From Mytilus californianus (taxonomy: Eukaryota; Mollusca; Bivalvia; Mytilida; Mytilidae): a stretch of DNA of 64,000 nt. Each line of letters begins with the position of its first letter. Within the stretch, counting starts at the first letter, position 1. The notes under the pieces are model-generated. The model did not search any database, was not told the DNA's origin, and saw only the letters and a program-made list of their open reading frames with translations. This document shows positions 36,060 through 48,659 of this stretch, piece by piece. The stretch is taken from positions 74,553,955 through 74,617,954 of the forward strand of contig NW_026262581.1 in NCBI RefSeq assembly GCF_021869535.1, read 5' to 3'. A program made the position numbers and the translations under genes.

Positions 36060-37040
36060 AAAAAATCACTCTGATTCAAACAAAAAATTCTCTGAAACTG
36101 ACATTATCAAGATACTTAGAGGACGTGTTTTTCAACAAACAATCTACATTCCCATGGAAACCAACCGTGTTCCTCTTCTTTCCGACTTGTTCTTTTATTC
36201 ATTTGAGGCTGAATTCATACAGAAACTTCTTAGAAAGAAAGAAAAAAAGTTAGCAGTATCCTTCAACTTCACTTTCCGCTACATAGATGATGTTCTTTCA
36301 CTAAATAATTCAATATTTGGTGACTATGTTGAACGCATCTTTCCCATCGAACCTTGAGATAAAGGATACAACAGATACAGTTAAGTCTGCCTCATATCTT
36401 GACATGCATATAGAAATTGACAATGATGGTCGGTTGATAACAAAACTTTACAACAAAAAGATTTCAGCTTCCAAATTGTGAACTTTCCATTTTTATGTAG
36501 CAACATTCCAGCAGCGCCTGCATACGGAGTATGTATCTCCCAGTTGATGCGATATTCCAGGGCGTGAATTTCCTATCCTGATTTCCGATAGAGAGTTGCT
36601 GTTCACAAGGAAGCTATTAAACCAAGAGTTCCAAGTGGTGAGGTTGCACTCATCCTTTCGTAAATTTTACGGTCGCCATCACGAGTTAGTTGACGGTTAA
36701 TAAATGACGACGGATATGTTCCAATTGTTGTAACTACAATCCCGTTCCCTTTTCCCCGAATGTGACTTACCAAATTAGACTTATCATTGGGTTTGTATTT
36801 ACATGAGCAACACGACGGGTGCCACATGTGGACTAGGATCTGCTTACCCTTCCCGAACACCTGAGATCAACACCATTTTGGTGGGGTTCGTGTTGCTTAG
36901 TCTTTAGTTTTCTATATTGTTTTTTGTGTACTGTCGTTTGTCTGTTTGTCTTTTTCTGTTTTAGCCATGGAGTTGTCAGTTTATTTTCGACTTATGAGTT
37001 TGAATGTCCATTTGGTATGCTTCGCCTCTCTTTTCAGTTT
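36060..37040 (+). mobile_element. PLE reverse transcriptase fragment with 3' end, unit A
   Basis: A 67-codon frame (36154-36357) reads TNRVPLLSDLFFYSFEAEFI and FRYIDDVLSLNN, the catalytic YIDD block of a Penelope-like RT. Beyond a frameshift it continues as KDTTDTV.SASYLDMHIEI, then, degraded, KFYGRHHELV, and the typical 3' flank with TTCGTGTTGCT and CCATGGAGTTGTCAGT. Compared with unit B it lacks 23 bp just before the open frame and has ME for MG. It is a different PLE lineage from the Naiad at 2470. Confidence 0.8.
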
Positions 37041-38460
37041 AAAGGTGATGAATCAATGAACTAAAATTGGTAACGAAACGTGCGTATTGGATTAATATAC
37101 TAGTTTTATTATTCAAATTGTCTGGCCTATTAAATTCAAGAAATTTACTATGGACTGACTACCCTTTGAAAAAGTAGAATGAAAGATTAATCTTTATACA
37201 CAAGCATGCTATTCCGAAAGTAAGGAAGGTGTAATACCACCATCATTTTCTCGTATTATTCTTTTGTAAATCAAGCATTTTAAAATGTTACCTGTTCCGC
37301 TTTATTTCAAATAAAGTCACTACCTTTATTCATGAATTCCAACCCTTTCTGGTACCCTGTAAAAATGTCTTCTATAATAACTAACATGTCATGGCATAGA
37401 AAAAAAATCAACTTAACCGAAAAAACAACAAAAAAAATTTTGAAATTTTTGTTTGAGTTATTAGGCAAAAGAAGTCATTTCACTTCAACTGTTATAAATT
37501 GTTTATGAATCCAACGAATATTAAATGAAGGGAGGGAGTCTTTCTATGCCTGAAATATCATCTTTCACATAGAATAATTTATTCTATATTGAATTTACAC
37601 AACACTGCATGTATGTTATAAATGTTTTTAATGTACTATTCTGACATAAAATTGCTAGTGACGTCATTGCTATGGAGGAGTTAAACCTTAAAACAATCCT
37701 CTATAAGATTCGACCATAAGGACAATTATGTATCAGTTGTAATTTGTAGTCTTAAAAAGAGCATTAGCTATCAAATTCATGTTCACCGATTTGACTCAAA
37801 TTTTCATAATTAATTATAACATACTAAAACGTATATCCAAATTAAAAAAAGTCCAAAACAAACAGTTGTTAACGTAAGGGCTCGCTATAATGTATCAGCA
37901 TTTCGTGCGTATTTATGACCAGACACCGTCTAGTTATCCATGTCGACGATCATATAACCCGATATAAAAATACATATACATATAAATAGATAGCAAACTC
38001 GTGTAATTAGATTTTTCTAGGACTTATTGATTTCACTAGTACCATACCCTCTGACCCAGGTGCTAGCAACAGGACAAAATATTCCTTTCTGGAAAGGCTT
38101 AATTTGTCATTTGTCCTAAAAGTGCCCCGATGTTACAGTTGTTTAATATCCCATAATTTTAAATACATAACCGATTGATATGGCCAAAGTGTATTCCGCA
38201 ATAAAGAAATGTTTTGAACTGTCCTATGCTGCTGGACAAATTTAAAGCACACCTCATGTTGTACACAAATATTCGACCAGTACTCTATTCCATTGCACAA
38301 CAATTCAAATGTCCGAAGCTTAACATTCATAATCGTAATATTATCAAGATTTGTGGTTTAAGCAATTTGTCGTGTTCTTATCCACTATCGTGAAACTGTT
38401 TTGAAAGAGTTTTTGTTGCCAGTTTGGCATGCACTAAGTTAAAAAACTATATGCTCAAAA
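37041..38460. other. unit A, non-coding
   Basis: Nothing recognised. It matches 49670-53490, from which it lacks the LINE and the 53041-53430 segment. The minus 65-codon frame at 38133-38330 is repeated identically in unit B but has no motif. Confidence 0.5.
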
Positions 38461-38519
38461 CTCAATATTTCCACTTCCATTGAGGAATAATATATAGTTA
38501 TAAACCTGATGTTCAGTGG

Positions 38520-38765
38520 TTGTCGTTTGTTGATGTGGTACATAAGTGTTTCTCGTTTCTTCGTTTTTTATATAGATTAGACCGTTGGTTTTCCTGTTTG
38601 AATGGTTATACACTAGCCATTTTTGGGGCCCTTTATAGCTTGCTGTTCGGTGTGAGCGAAGGCTGCGTGTTGAAGGCCGTACTTTGACCTATAATGGTTT
38701 ACTTTTACAAATTGTAACTTGGATGGAGAGTTGGTTTCATTGGCACTTATACCATATCTTCTCAT
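38520..38765 (+). repeat. R1 copy, unit A
   Basis: GTTCAGTGGTTGTCGTTTGT, TAGACCGTTGGTTTTCC, GGGGCCCTTTATAGCTTGCT, GTTGAAGGCCGTAC. Same site in unit B (about 53548-53795). Confidence 0.75.
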
Positions 38766-39159
38766 ATCTATATATTAACAAAATTAAATTATATAAATGT
38801 TTTTGCACATTTTCTATACATTTTGTATAGTTTTGACGGCGGTTGAAATCATCTTATAGGTGTTTTCAACTCTTTGAATAAAAAATTGGAAAAGGAAAAA
38901 AAAATATATATGCAAGTTTGTAATCATTCTACTGCAAAAAAGGGGATTTAAAATAGATTAACATATTCAATATTTTTTTGAGGAAAAGTATTGGTTACCA
39001 TTGATCTTCTAGATGTCTGAAAAACTGCGTCATATTTTCTTTTGACGACCACATTAATTCTAATGTACCATTATTTTGAATCGAATGATATATGCTATAG
39101 CCGTGAAGTAGTTCTGACGATTAAAAAAAAATTCTTACTCTGGTCACCGGACTATGTTG

Positions 39160-39520
39160 TCAGATAGCTCTACAACTATTCGGTTCTTATTCATCATTGG
39201 CTTTCATATATTCGGCTTTCATCGTTCCTCATGAAGGTCGTCAGTACTTAGGGACTGACATGATTTATGACAAACCTTTATAAATTGTCCGTTTATAAAT
39301 TTTAAGTTACAAACTACCTCAGAGAAAGTTGACCTCAGATGGATTTGGCTTTTTGTAGGTTCATTTTGATCATACAGCTCATCAACTGTTTCGGTTCTTA
39401 TATTTCATTGGCTTTCAAATATTCGGCTTTGAGCGTTCCTGATGAAAGTAAATCCAGAAAGGCGCTTATGACTCATGCTATTTATAACGTGTTGTTTTCA
39501 ATTTTTGTCAATAGTCTTTG
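39160..39520 (+). repeat. R3 repeat, unit A
   Basis: Two related halves, each with CGGTTCTTAT..TTCATTGGCTTTCA and CGTTCCTSATGAA. The family also occurs in reverse at 63272-63590 and 63621-63850. Confidence 0.65.
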
Positions 39521-39769
39521 ATAGAATTGATCAGAATAGCTTCTGCAACTTGCCAGCGGATACAGGTGCTTGCATATTTTTGTGTCTAGTTATTTCAAAT
39601 TAAAACGATAACATGTTTTTTTTTTATGAAAATAGGACGCAATACCTTGCTGTCAGTATTTCGTATTGCATTTAAAATTGAAATTAATACTAATTATTAG
39701 TAAATTTGTAAAATGTTATCTAGTATTGTTTATTACTGAAGAATCTCGCTAAGACAAAATTATAACGAA

Positions 39770-39958
39770 GGGTTTTTCCACAGACGATCGGCATTCTTAT
39801 GGGAACCAACTGAGCACAACTTGTCCCCGACTTTTCGTTTTATTTGTATAAGGCAGACGTCATACAGGAGCTTCTCAAGAAGCGTAAGAAGAAGCTGTAA
39901 TTGTCTTTTAACCTCACACTCCGCTATATAGATGATGTCCTCTTACTGTAGTAAGTTA
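39770..39958 (+). mobile_element. PLE RT remnant, unit A
   Basis: Reads QTIGILMGTN-stop-AQLV, then ADVIQELLKKRKKKL-stop-LSFNLTLRYIDDVL, a PLE RT palm fragment with nonsense codons. Its C-terminal part now lies at 41745-42120, pushed away by the unit A insertion and an R1 insertion. Confidence 0.75.
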
Positions 39959-39963
39959 CGTAT

Positions 39964-40148
39964 TAGATACAATACAAAGGTAACAAAGAAACAGGCCGGT
40001 AACAACCGTTGCCGGATAGTTTTTCTGCACGAGTAGTCAGGTCAAGGTCCGAGGCGATAGCCGAGGACCTTGACCTGACTACAAGTGCAGACAAACTATA
40101 CGGCAGGTTGTTTCCGGCCTGTTTTTTGTTACCTTTGTTTTGTATCTG
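39964..40148. repeat. 185-bp hairpin element, unit A only
   Basis: Long inverted repeat: AGATACAATACAAAGGTAAC at the left and the matching GTTACCTTTGTTTTGTATCT at the right, with a perfect 18-bp inner stem (40033-40050 with 40065-40082) around GAGGCGATAGCCGA. Absent from unit B. The 80-codon minus frame across it (39963-40205) is an artefact of the palindrome. Confidence 0.85.
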
Positions 40149-40740
40149 ACTTGTACGACGTTTCAAGAAGGAAGAAGTACATTTTGCATTTAGAAGAGGT
40201 AGCAAAACTTAAGATATTAGAAACTTAAATGGCCATATACCAGTTAATGTAAGTTACAGTTTAAACTCAATTTTTTTTCTCACTTCCCTTCAGCCGAGAG
40301 TTTTTTCTCAAAAAATTCAAGAATCTAATAACTTTATAAAAAGAACCATTTCAAGTTAAAGGTGAATGTTATACACATTTGAGACTTTTTGAAATACAAC
40401 TTCGCAAGTAAGTAATGTATAAAAAAGATTTCAGAGGTAAGCAAGCTACCATTTGATTTTATTGGGGGGGGGTGTTAAAATAAATTTAAGATAAACAGGC
40501 TTCATCCTTTTTTTGTTGAAAAAATGCAGGATGTGCCATGTCCATGTCTTGTTATTATATATATATATATAGGCATATGTTTTGGATTCAAAAAAAAATG
40601 TTCATGCTTATAGGTTTTTATATGTCTCTGATAGTGTTGATCAGGATTAAACACGTGTCACTATATGATCCAATCAGAGCTTACCGTCCAAAATTGATGA
40701 CATAAGTTGAATTATTTTCTTTACGATTTGCTGCATATTT

Positions 40741-41450
40741 GAACATGTATTACACGGACACTTTTTATTTATAGGATCAATCGTGCATTGGTGAGTTGAT
40801 AGGGATTTTATCTTTTGATTAGATTTGATTTATATATATATATTTCCTGTCTTTTTATTGAAATATAAACGTTGGTACCAGCATTTCTTTCAGCATTGTC
40901 CAGAATACTATTCATGTCCATATATTGAAAAAAAAATACATTTACGGACCGACCATTTAGCTTCAAAAGGGGGTGTGTTCTTTTCTGAGTAAGAAAATTA
41001 TTTAGTTTTTCAACGCTATCGCCCAAATATTTTTTTTTTCGAAATCAGCACTTTTATAGACGGTATTCGGAAAGTCAGGAGCCAGAACATTATTTTCAGT
41101 GTCATCTGCTTGACCATTATATATTTTTTCTCAGAAAATTGGGGATCAAAATGTGTTTTTTTAGGAAAAAACCATAACCGGCCTTTTGAAGTTAAATGGT
41201 CAACCCCTTAGTGTACTAATATGAATAGTTACTGGAATTGTTTGAAAAAAAATATAGTTATTGATGCTAACGTAAATATTTTAATAAAAAAGACAGGAAA
41301 TATGTCGGTGAAACAAAAAGTTCAAATCTGATTGAAATTTAAAGTGCCCATGAACTCACTGATCATGCACGAGTGATTCTATTCATAAAAAGTGTCCGTG
41401 TAACAACTAAAAAGTGTCCGTGTATCATCTAAAAAGTGTCCGTGTAACAC
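40741..41450. mobile_element. foldback element of about 710 bp, unit A only
   Basis: Outer arms pair ACACGGACACTTTTTATTTA with AAAAAGTGTCCGTGT (three short tandem copies at 41390-41450) and TCGTGCATTGGTGAGTT with AACTCACTGATCATGCACGA. Inner arms pair TATTTCCTGTCTTTTT with its complement near 41293, and CCATTTAGCTTCAAAAGG (40946) with its near-complement at 41194. Arms of about 300 bp, no coding capacity. Confidence 0.7.
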
Positions 41451-41567
41451 CCGTTAATGTACTGTTCTTCTATAGCTCTGCTGGGGGCAAAGTCGTACAA
41501 GTGACTATGTTGATCGCAACTGTTTCATTTAACTTCAAATACAGGATACCAAAGATGCAATTATTGT

Positions 41568-41645
41568 AAAAGAAATATAAGGAGATATGGTATGATTGCC
41601 TTTGAGACAACTATCCACCCGAAACCAAATGAAGTGGAGGTAAGC
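41568..41645 (-). repeat. R1 fragment, reverse, unit A
   Basis: TAAGGAGATATGGTATGATTGCC..GAGACAACTATCC is the complement of the R1 3' end. Same insertion in unit B at about 55815-55893. Confidence 0.75.
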
Positions 41646-41744
41646 AACTATTTCGACTTGTCTGCTAAGTCTGCTTGTCTGCCAAGTCTGCTTGTCTGCT
41701 AAATCTTCTTGATATTATGGTTGAAATCTAGAAATTGACAAACG

Positions 41745-42245
41745 TCGTTTGAATACGAACTTTATGACGAAGAGATGACATTCATTTTTCCATATTGTCA
41801 TACCAGCAATTCCTGCATATTTCGTTTATACCCCCAGTTGTAACGATATTCCAGGGCTTAAGTTTCCTATTATGATTTCCGTTATAGAGTGGTGTTGGTT
41901 ACAAAGAAGACATTCAACAAAAAGATGCAAATGGTCAAGTTGAAGTTATCTCTTGTAAATTTTACGGACGCCATTATGATTTACTTGACAGTTATTGTAT
42001 ATATGTGTCACAATCGCTACCTCTATATTTCACCGATCTTTTACTTTCCATGAGCAACATGACGGGTGCAACTAGTGGAGTAGGAACAGCTTACCCTACT
42101 GGAGCTCATGACATAAGTTCACCCTGATTTTTTTTTAGTTTGGTTCGTGTTGCTCAATCTCTTTAGTTTTCTTTGCAGTGTTGTTTAAACTGTTGTTTGT
42201 TCTTTTCGTCGTTTTTTTCATTGTGTTCTTCTTCTTTTTAAGATA
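41745..42245 (+). mobile_element. PLE C-terminal/3' remnant, unit A
   Basis: Reads KDANGQVEVISCKFYGRHYD and LLDSY, then MSNMTGATSGVGTAYPTGAH, the usual tail of this PLE lineage. Interrupted by stops. Unit B keeps a 75-codon open piece of the same region (56251-56478). Confidence 0.7.
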
Positions 42246-43190
42246 GGTAAGACACGAAAGACTCGAAAGACTCTAAATACTTTTTTGCAACTAATTTTAA
42301 TAAAAAGTTAATTTGCCGATTGGAGTAGCATAAGGATGAGATGTATTTTAAACAAAAAAATACTAAGAGTCAAAAACAATTTGTCCAATTTTGAAGTCTT
42401 TTACATTTAATGTGTTATGAAATTCTCCGCCTAAATTTTTCAGGCTAATTGATTTACCTTTATAGTTACGGATGTAGTGGTTTTAGGGGCTTGAGGAAAC
42501 TGACACAACAAAGTCGTCACTTTTTACTGACAGTCAGTTTTAGTTATAGCATAAGTTAATTCAATGTCACTGCTTATATCAAGAGACAATGTGTATAATA
42601 AAGGGGATTAAATAATCTAATAAACACTTTTCATATACGCTTCTTCGAAATAGTACGTTCGTATCATGCTGCACCCAGCACGGCCTTTGCGTTCAACTGT
42701 AACTTGTTATAAATGTTTCACCAGGAAAATTATAGAACAAGTCATATACATGTTTCTAAATTCCGGTTTATTTGAAACGTTCAAGCTCTTTGGTTCCAAC
42801 TAGCTTTTTCTAGATAAATTATATGCTACGCTACATTGTTTAAAGGTTTGAAATCTCTAAATATGCATCTGTGTCAAAAAAAAATTAATTGCAACAATCT
42901 GAATATTTTTTGTTTGTTTGTTTGTTAATTTAGTTTTTATGTGTTGTATTGTTTTGTTATGCTTTTTGTATTTGGACACACTTGTTATGTCTTTTCATTA
43001 TTTATGAACTTTCTTAGAAGACCGACAACGGAATAATCGAGTTTATAATACAGTCCTTTAAAAAAAGTGTTCATCCAAAAAAGGACTGTCGCTTTGGTAA
43101 AGCAATAACAAGACTTTGGAGTTTCTTTTTTTAATTTGGCACTCGTTTATGATATACCTAACTCATCTAAGTACGCATTTGTCTTTACAG

Positions 43191-43379
43191 GCACAAACTC
43201 GAGCTGAGTGGCAGATAGTTTTCTACATTGCAGCAGGCATTTATCTATTTGGTGCAATATTCTATATTATATTTGCTAGTGGTGAATTACAACCATGGGC
43301 ACAGGAACCTGTTACTATATCGATTCCACTGGAAGAGCAAAATGCCGATAATCTTATGGACGATGACGATGATATGTGA
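43191..43379 (+). CDS. SLC17 terminal exon, copy B (alternative or orphan)
   Basis: Same acceptor (TTGTCTTTACAG), same length and intact frame as 31787-31975. The encoded 62 residues differ only at one position near the tail (QNADNL for QNAGNL). No copies of exons 1-9 precede it, so it cannot be a separate full gene. It could be spliced to exon 9 (30305) over about 12.9 kb in place of copy A, or be unused. Only transcript data can tell. Confidence 0.7.
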   Translation, partial: AQTRAEWQIVFYIAAGIYLFGAIFYIIFASGELQPWAQEPVTISIPLEEQNADNLMDDDDDM

Positions 43380-45363
43380 TTTTGAATAATGCATTGTTGT
43401 TGATTAATATGCTTGTAAAATGAACAAATCAGCGTTTTCTGTGATATATCATATTTTTCTATTTGTTGCTGATTTATAGTATGTGTTTGTTTTATAACTT
43501 TATAATGCGACTCCAAGGTTTGATATGTCACATAATGATATTGTGCTGTTGTTGTTAGTCTTTCCACGATAACTTTGATAATCGATATTTATGAACGTAT
43601 CAGGGATGATGTCTGCTGTCTTTGGCATCAAAATTTTGTGATTAATGTTTTTTTATTAAATTATATAACAGTTAATTTCAGTTTCTTTATTAAACTGATT
43701 AAATTATGGTGTCAGAAAACATCACACCTTTAGAGTTTCAGTGGAATTTTTATATTTATAGTGCATTTATAAGGGTTTAAAGGAGGATATTCCGTTTTGA
43801 GAGGATTTTTCATACAATTTTTCATGCAAATTGTTTTCAATGATTGAAAATAGAATGTTTACTGGTAGCCCCAGTTTTAAAATGAGTTGAAGATTTAAAA
43901 AAAAACCAGTGTGTATTTTTGGTGAAAGTTGTCTTTAAAGACAGTAGGTTTGAGAAAAGTCAGACTGTAATGTTGCCTTAAATGCTGAGATTAATTTTTT
44001 TGTTTCTTTACTCTATCAATGCTATAGACAAGATAAGTGTTCTATATACAATACAAACACTGAACGATTCTCAAAATTTGCATTGTTTTGAACGTGTGTA
44101 ATACTAACACAACAACTTTACAAAAGATCTTCATCGGAAGTTTTGCCCGGTTGTGCAGTTTCATTTTGAAGCAATCGCGGCAATTACTTAAAAATCTCCA
44201 TCTTTTTAAATGTGAACTTTCAAAACAACTAAAATTTGAATTTACATTATGGATATTTTAAGTTAAGATAACATTAGACTCTTTACATCTATGTACGAGC
44301 AGAGTAAGGGAATACGATTATATGTTGAATATTTAAGCACACGCTGTAGAGCATAAAATTCGAGTTTGTTTACTTTTCTTTTATCGATATATTCGTATAT
44401 GACAGTGTATCGTATAGCGTTTTGGTGTACGATGGGAATAGCTGTCCGACGATGTTGCATTAAGAATACACTACGACGTAATTAATCGTCAAAAAGAGAA
44501 ACGGGATCCCCAGCATTTAAAACACTAAGTTTTCTATTTCTAACTGAAAAATAAGCACAAGGAACCCGATTTGTTTTCTTTTGCAATCGACTATGTACTA
44601 TTTCAGGAACAACATACCGAAATTTCAAGAAAATATCAACGACAATTTTTTCTATTATATGCATTTGTTTTGGCAAGAAATTCTCCACGACTTTTTATTT
44701 TTTTTGTGTGTAAAAAATTTGTATCCCAAAAATTTTATCGCATTCAGACTTTTTCTGTGGGGACTTACGTAAAGGCATTTAAGGTAAGGATCACACTGGG
44801 CAAAATAACGGATGACATTATATCTTTTTGTTTCAAGTTTGTGTTATTTCTTTGCAAACTAGTCAGAAATGAAATTTTGTGTATCTACATATATATACAT
44901 GAAGCATGTAAAACTTAAACTTAAATATTTCGAAAAGTAAGCTTTGAAGGAATGTCTTTCTTTGCATATTTCAATAGTGCATATAAAAGTTTTACTCTGA
45001 GTGAAAATATTTAAGGAAAAATCAATGAGATATTTTTTTCTGTATAAAAGTAAGAGTCTTTAGTTTTCTTTCCCGTGTTTTGTAGTTCGTCGTTTTTCTT
45101 TTTGTCCATTGTATTGTTGGAATATTTTCAAATTATGATTTTTTAGCGTGCCTTTGGTATTTCCTGTCTCCTTTTTTTCATTTAAAACTGAAATAAGATA
45201 TTTTCCTTAAGTGCATGGCGGAGCTCGAGAAATCCAAGGAAAATCACCTTAGAATGTATTTGTTTTTGCTGTGGTTGATTTAATGCATTGAATGTTTTAC
45301 ATGTGTATCGGCTACATTTATTCATCAACATACTGGTAAAGATATAATTCATAGATTGCCGTA

Positions 45364-45533
45364 GCTGTATTCAGCAAAACCTTTTTGGAATTTTGGTTCC
45401 TCAATGCCCTTCAACCTCCTACTTTATTTGGCATTTTAACTTTTTTTATTCGAGCGTCATTGATGAGTCTTTTACAGACGAAACGCGCGTCTGGCGTACA
45501 CAATTCTAATCCTGGTATCTATGATGAGTATAT
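45364..45533 (+). repeat. R4 arm, unit B
   Basis: Unit B counterpart of 33962-34112, with the same GACGAAACGCGCGTCTGGCG core. Confidence 0.8.
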
Positions 45534-47040
45534 TCAAATACAAAATTAGTTTAATAACCGTTGTCACTTTGTATGTTATAAGTTCCTATTGAATACAAAC
45601 TGTCCACTGTACGCACTTATAGTGATAAACTCAAAATAAAGCTTGGAGTTTGTGTGTAGTGTTATCTTTAAGGGTAGGAGTTAAGTGTGATTGGTTTATT
45701 TGTATGATGACATAGACCGTGTATATTTACGCCAAAGATATTTAATTTTGGTGGTCAAATGAAATCAAATAGAATTTTTTTAAAGTCGGTAAAACGCATA
45801 CAATAAAGTAAAACATAAGTTCTTTAGAGCTTTTAAAACCGACATATCATACGAAATTGTCGAAATTGAAAATTTAGAATTACTCAGTACTTTAAAGTGA
45901 TCCCATATCTGGGAAAAAATAACAATTGAAAAATACAAAAATTTTTCTCATTTCAATATTAACTTGAAGATTAAAAAATATATTTACTTGTATTTCTAGA
46001 TAATTCGAAAGGAAATAAAATGGTTCATGTTGTAGATCAATTTCATTTCTTAACATTGATACAGAATTAATAAAGTATAAGTGAACTTTTACAGAACATT
46101 GTTTTTTGGTTTTTTTACTACAAATGAATGCACATTTATACGGCTTCTTCAATTTCGTTTTAAAGAATGTGGTAAAAAAAAAATATAAAAAAATCCGTCC
46201 ATTACAGGATTTTTCATTTTTTCACAAATTGAAACTTGAAATGCTAAGATAAAAATTACATTACCCTTTTTTAGTTTTCAACTCAAAAATAAAAAGAATA
46301 CTCCTCTGTAAAACATTTTTATTTCATTTTGAAACTTCTCGATCAATTTAAAAAATAGTCCATGAAAAGTAAAATAACAAAAATACCGAACTCCAAGGAA
46401 AATTCAAATCGGAAAGTCCCTTATAAAATGACAAAATCAAAATGTCAAACACATCAAACGAATGGAAAACAACTGTCATAGTCCTTACTTGGTACAGGCA
46501 TCGTGGTTTAATTTTCATTTTTCGAAAATTTCACAAAAAAATTAAAATACTCCTCTGTGGAGCATTTTTACAATTTTTAAAATCGTTTGACTAAGATAAA
46601 AAAAAAAGTTTAATAAACGTATTTCTTCAGACCGTTTATATTACGCCAAAGATATTTTATTTTGGTGGTCGAAATTGAAAATTTAGAATAACTCAGTAAT
46701 TTAAAGTGATCATATGACGTGCTTTTTGGTTTATTTATTTTTTCTTGTCTTGTGTTTTTTGTATATCAAATACGTTCATTTTAACATTCCCGGTTTCTTG
46801 TCATGTTCATGGTTTTGATACACTTAGCAGCACTTATTTATTTATTGTGTATTTGTTATTGACGAAAAGACTGTATACATGAACTCTTTATATTTCGACC
46901 GCATGATATATACAGTATAACCATTATAAAGTATGGGAATACTACAAGTTATGCCATGTTTACTCAGGACAACTACAAGTTGGTCATTGTACTATTCGCT
47001 CTTGGGGGATTTATTTATATACTATGCACTGATATTTTTC

Positions 47041-47942
47041 GCTGTCCTTGAATATCTCGAAAAAACTTCTATACAGGTTTTGATTGGACTGAATAAATAG
47101 TCATTGTTTGCACCTGTCCTAAGTCAGGAATCTGATGTTTAGTAGTTGTCGTTTGTTGATGTGGTTCATAAGTGTTTCTCGTTTCTCGTTTTTTTATATA
47201 GATTAGACCGTTGGTTTTCCCGTTTGAATGGTTTTACACTAGTAATTTTGGGGGCCCTTTATAGCTTACTGTTCGGTGTGAGCCAAGGCTCCGTGTTGAA
47301 GACCGTACTGTGACCTATAATGGTTTACTTTTATAAATTTTGACTTGGATGGAGAGTTGTCTCATTGGCACTCATACCACATCTTCTTATATCTATTGTT
47401 GAAACTTATAAATGTTTTTGTTCATTGTATTGTTGACTTAGAAGCCAGTATTTAGACCACTACAGTTTAAGCTACCAGGTTATTTGCACGTAACCGTTGC
47501 AGTACATAATACTTATTGAACCAGATACAAAAGTTGAACATTTTATACGACAAAATAACATACACACAGACAAAAAATATCTTTTCAGCTTCGTAATGGT
47601 TGGACATGATCGTGAATAATTACTTGTGTCGGCATCGGTACGATTATAAATCTCTACACTAAAATATAGCTTGAAATTCAGCTCATTTATCATTTATTGT
47701 TATGGGCCCCATTTTTTTTTTACATTTGCCCAAAATCACGTCATCTGCAAAAAGGGATCATTTTGCTTTTCTTTGTTTAGAAAACACATCGACTGTTGTC
47801 AAAATCAGGTAGAAAATAATTTCTCTTTATTTAAAAAGGGATAAAAAAAAGTAGTAAGAGGAATATACGAGTTATATATATATACATGGAAAATATGCCA
47901 TCATCATTTTGCTCCTTAACTTGTTGCAAAAGTTAATAAATC
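47041..47942. other. segment present only in unit B, with R1
   Basis: Breaks the match to unit A at 35617. Contains an R1 copy (about 47105-47395) and anonymous DNA. A 73-codon minus frame (47472-47693) shows no motif. Confidence 0.6.
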
Positions 47943-48408
47943 AGTTAACTGCGTTACAATATTCAAATGAGTACTGTTCACACAAAAAAATTGAAAAGAG
48001 GCAGTTTCTACGTTTTTTTCAGGGAGATAGTACATTTTGTATATAAAAAACGAATGAAAAATATTTGATTATATGTTAACGTTCTTTTCGTCATAATTAA
48101 TTTCATCGACACATTGATTTAAAAAGGGATAAAAAAAAGTAGTAAGAGGAATATACGAGTTATATATATATACATGGAAAATATGCCATCATCATTTTGC
48201 TCCTTAACTTGTTGCAAAATTTAATAAATCAGTAAACTGCGTTACAATATTCAAATGAGTACTGTTCACACAAAAAAATTGAAAAGAGGCAGTTTCTACG
48301 TTTTTTTCAGGGAGATAGTACATTTTGTATATAAAAAACGAATGAAAAATATTTGATTATATGTTAACGTTCTTTTCGTCATAATTAATTTCATCGACAC
48401 ATTGATTT
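47833..48408. repeat. 288-bp direct tandem repeat, unit B
   Basis: Two nearly identical copies, 47833-48120 and 48121-48408, both starting AAAAAGGGATAAAAAAAAGT. The right part of each matches unit A at about 35617-35810. Confidence 0.88.
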
Positions 48409-48659
48409 TTATCGGTCCCATAAAATTCCTTTAAATACCCACCCATATTCATATAACCGTAGAATAATAAATGCACAGAACGTACAGATGTCCAATGAAT
48501 GATAAAAGCTGGATTACCAAAACAACATGTAATCGTGTCAGATCGAAAACTTTTATGACTGCGACTATAATCAGAACTGTAAAGAAGTTTTATCGAGAAG
48601 TTCCATGACCACGATAAATTTAGGGAAACATCATTTCGAGGAATAAATCGTTCTTTGTA

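Noticed and set aside
38133-38330. Conserved 65-codon minus frame (also 52781-52978)
   Set aside because: Identity between the copies is explained by the segmental duplication; no motif or splice context is seen.
39963-40205. 80-codon minus-strand gene
   Set aside because: It reads through a long palindrome specific to unit A and has no independent coding evidence.
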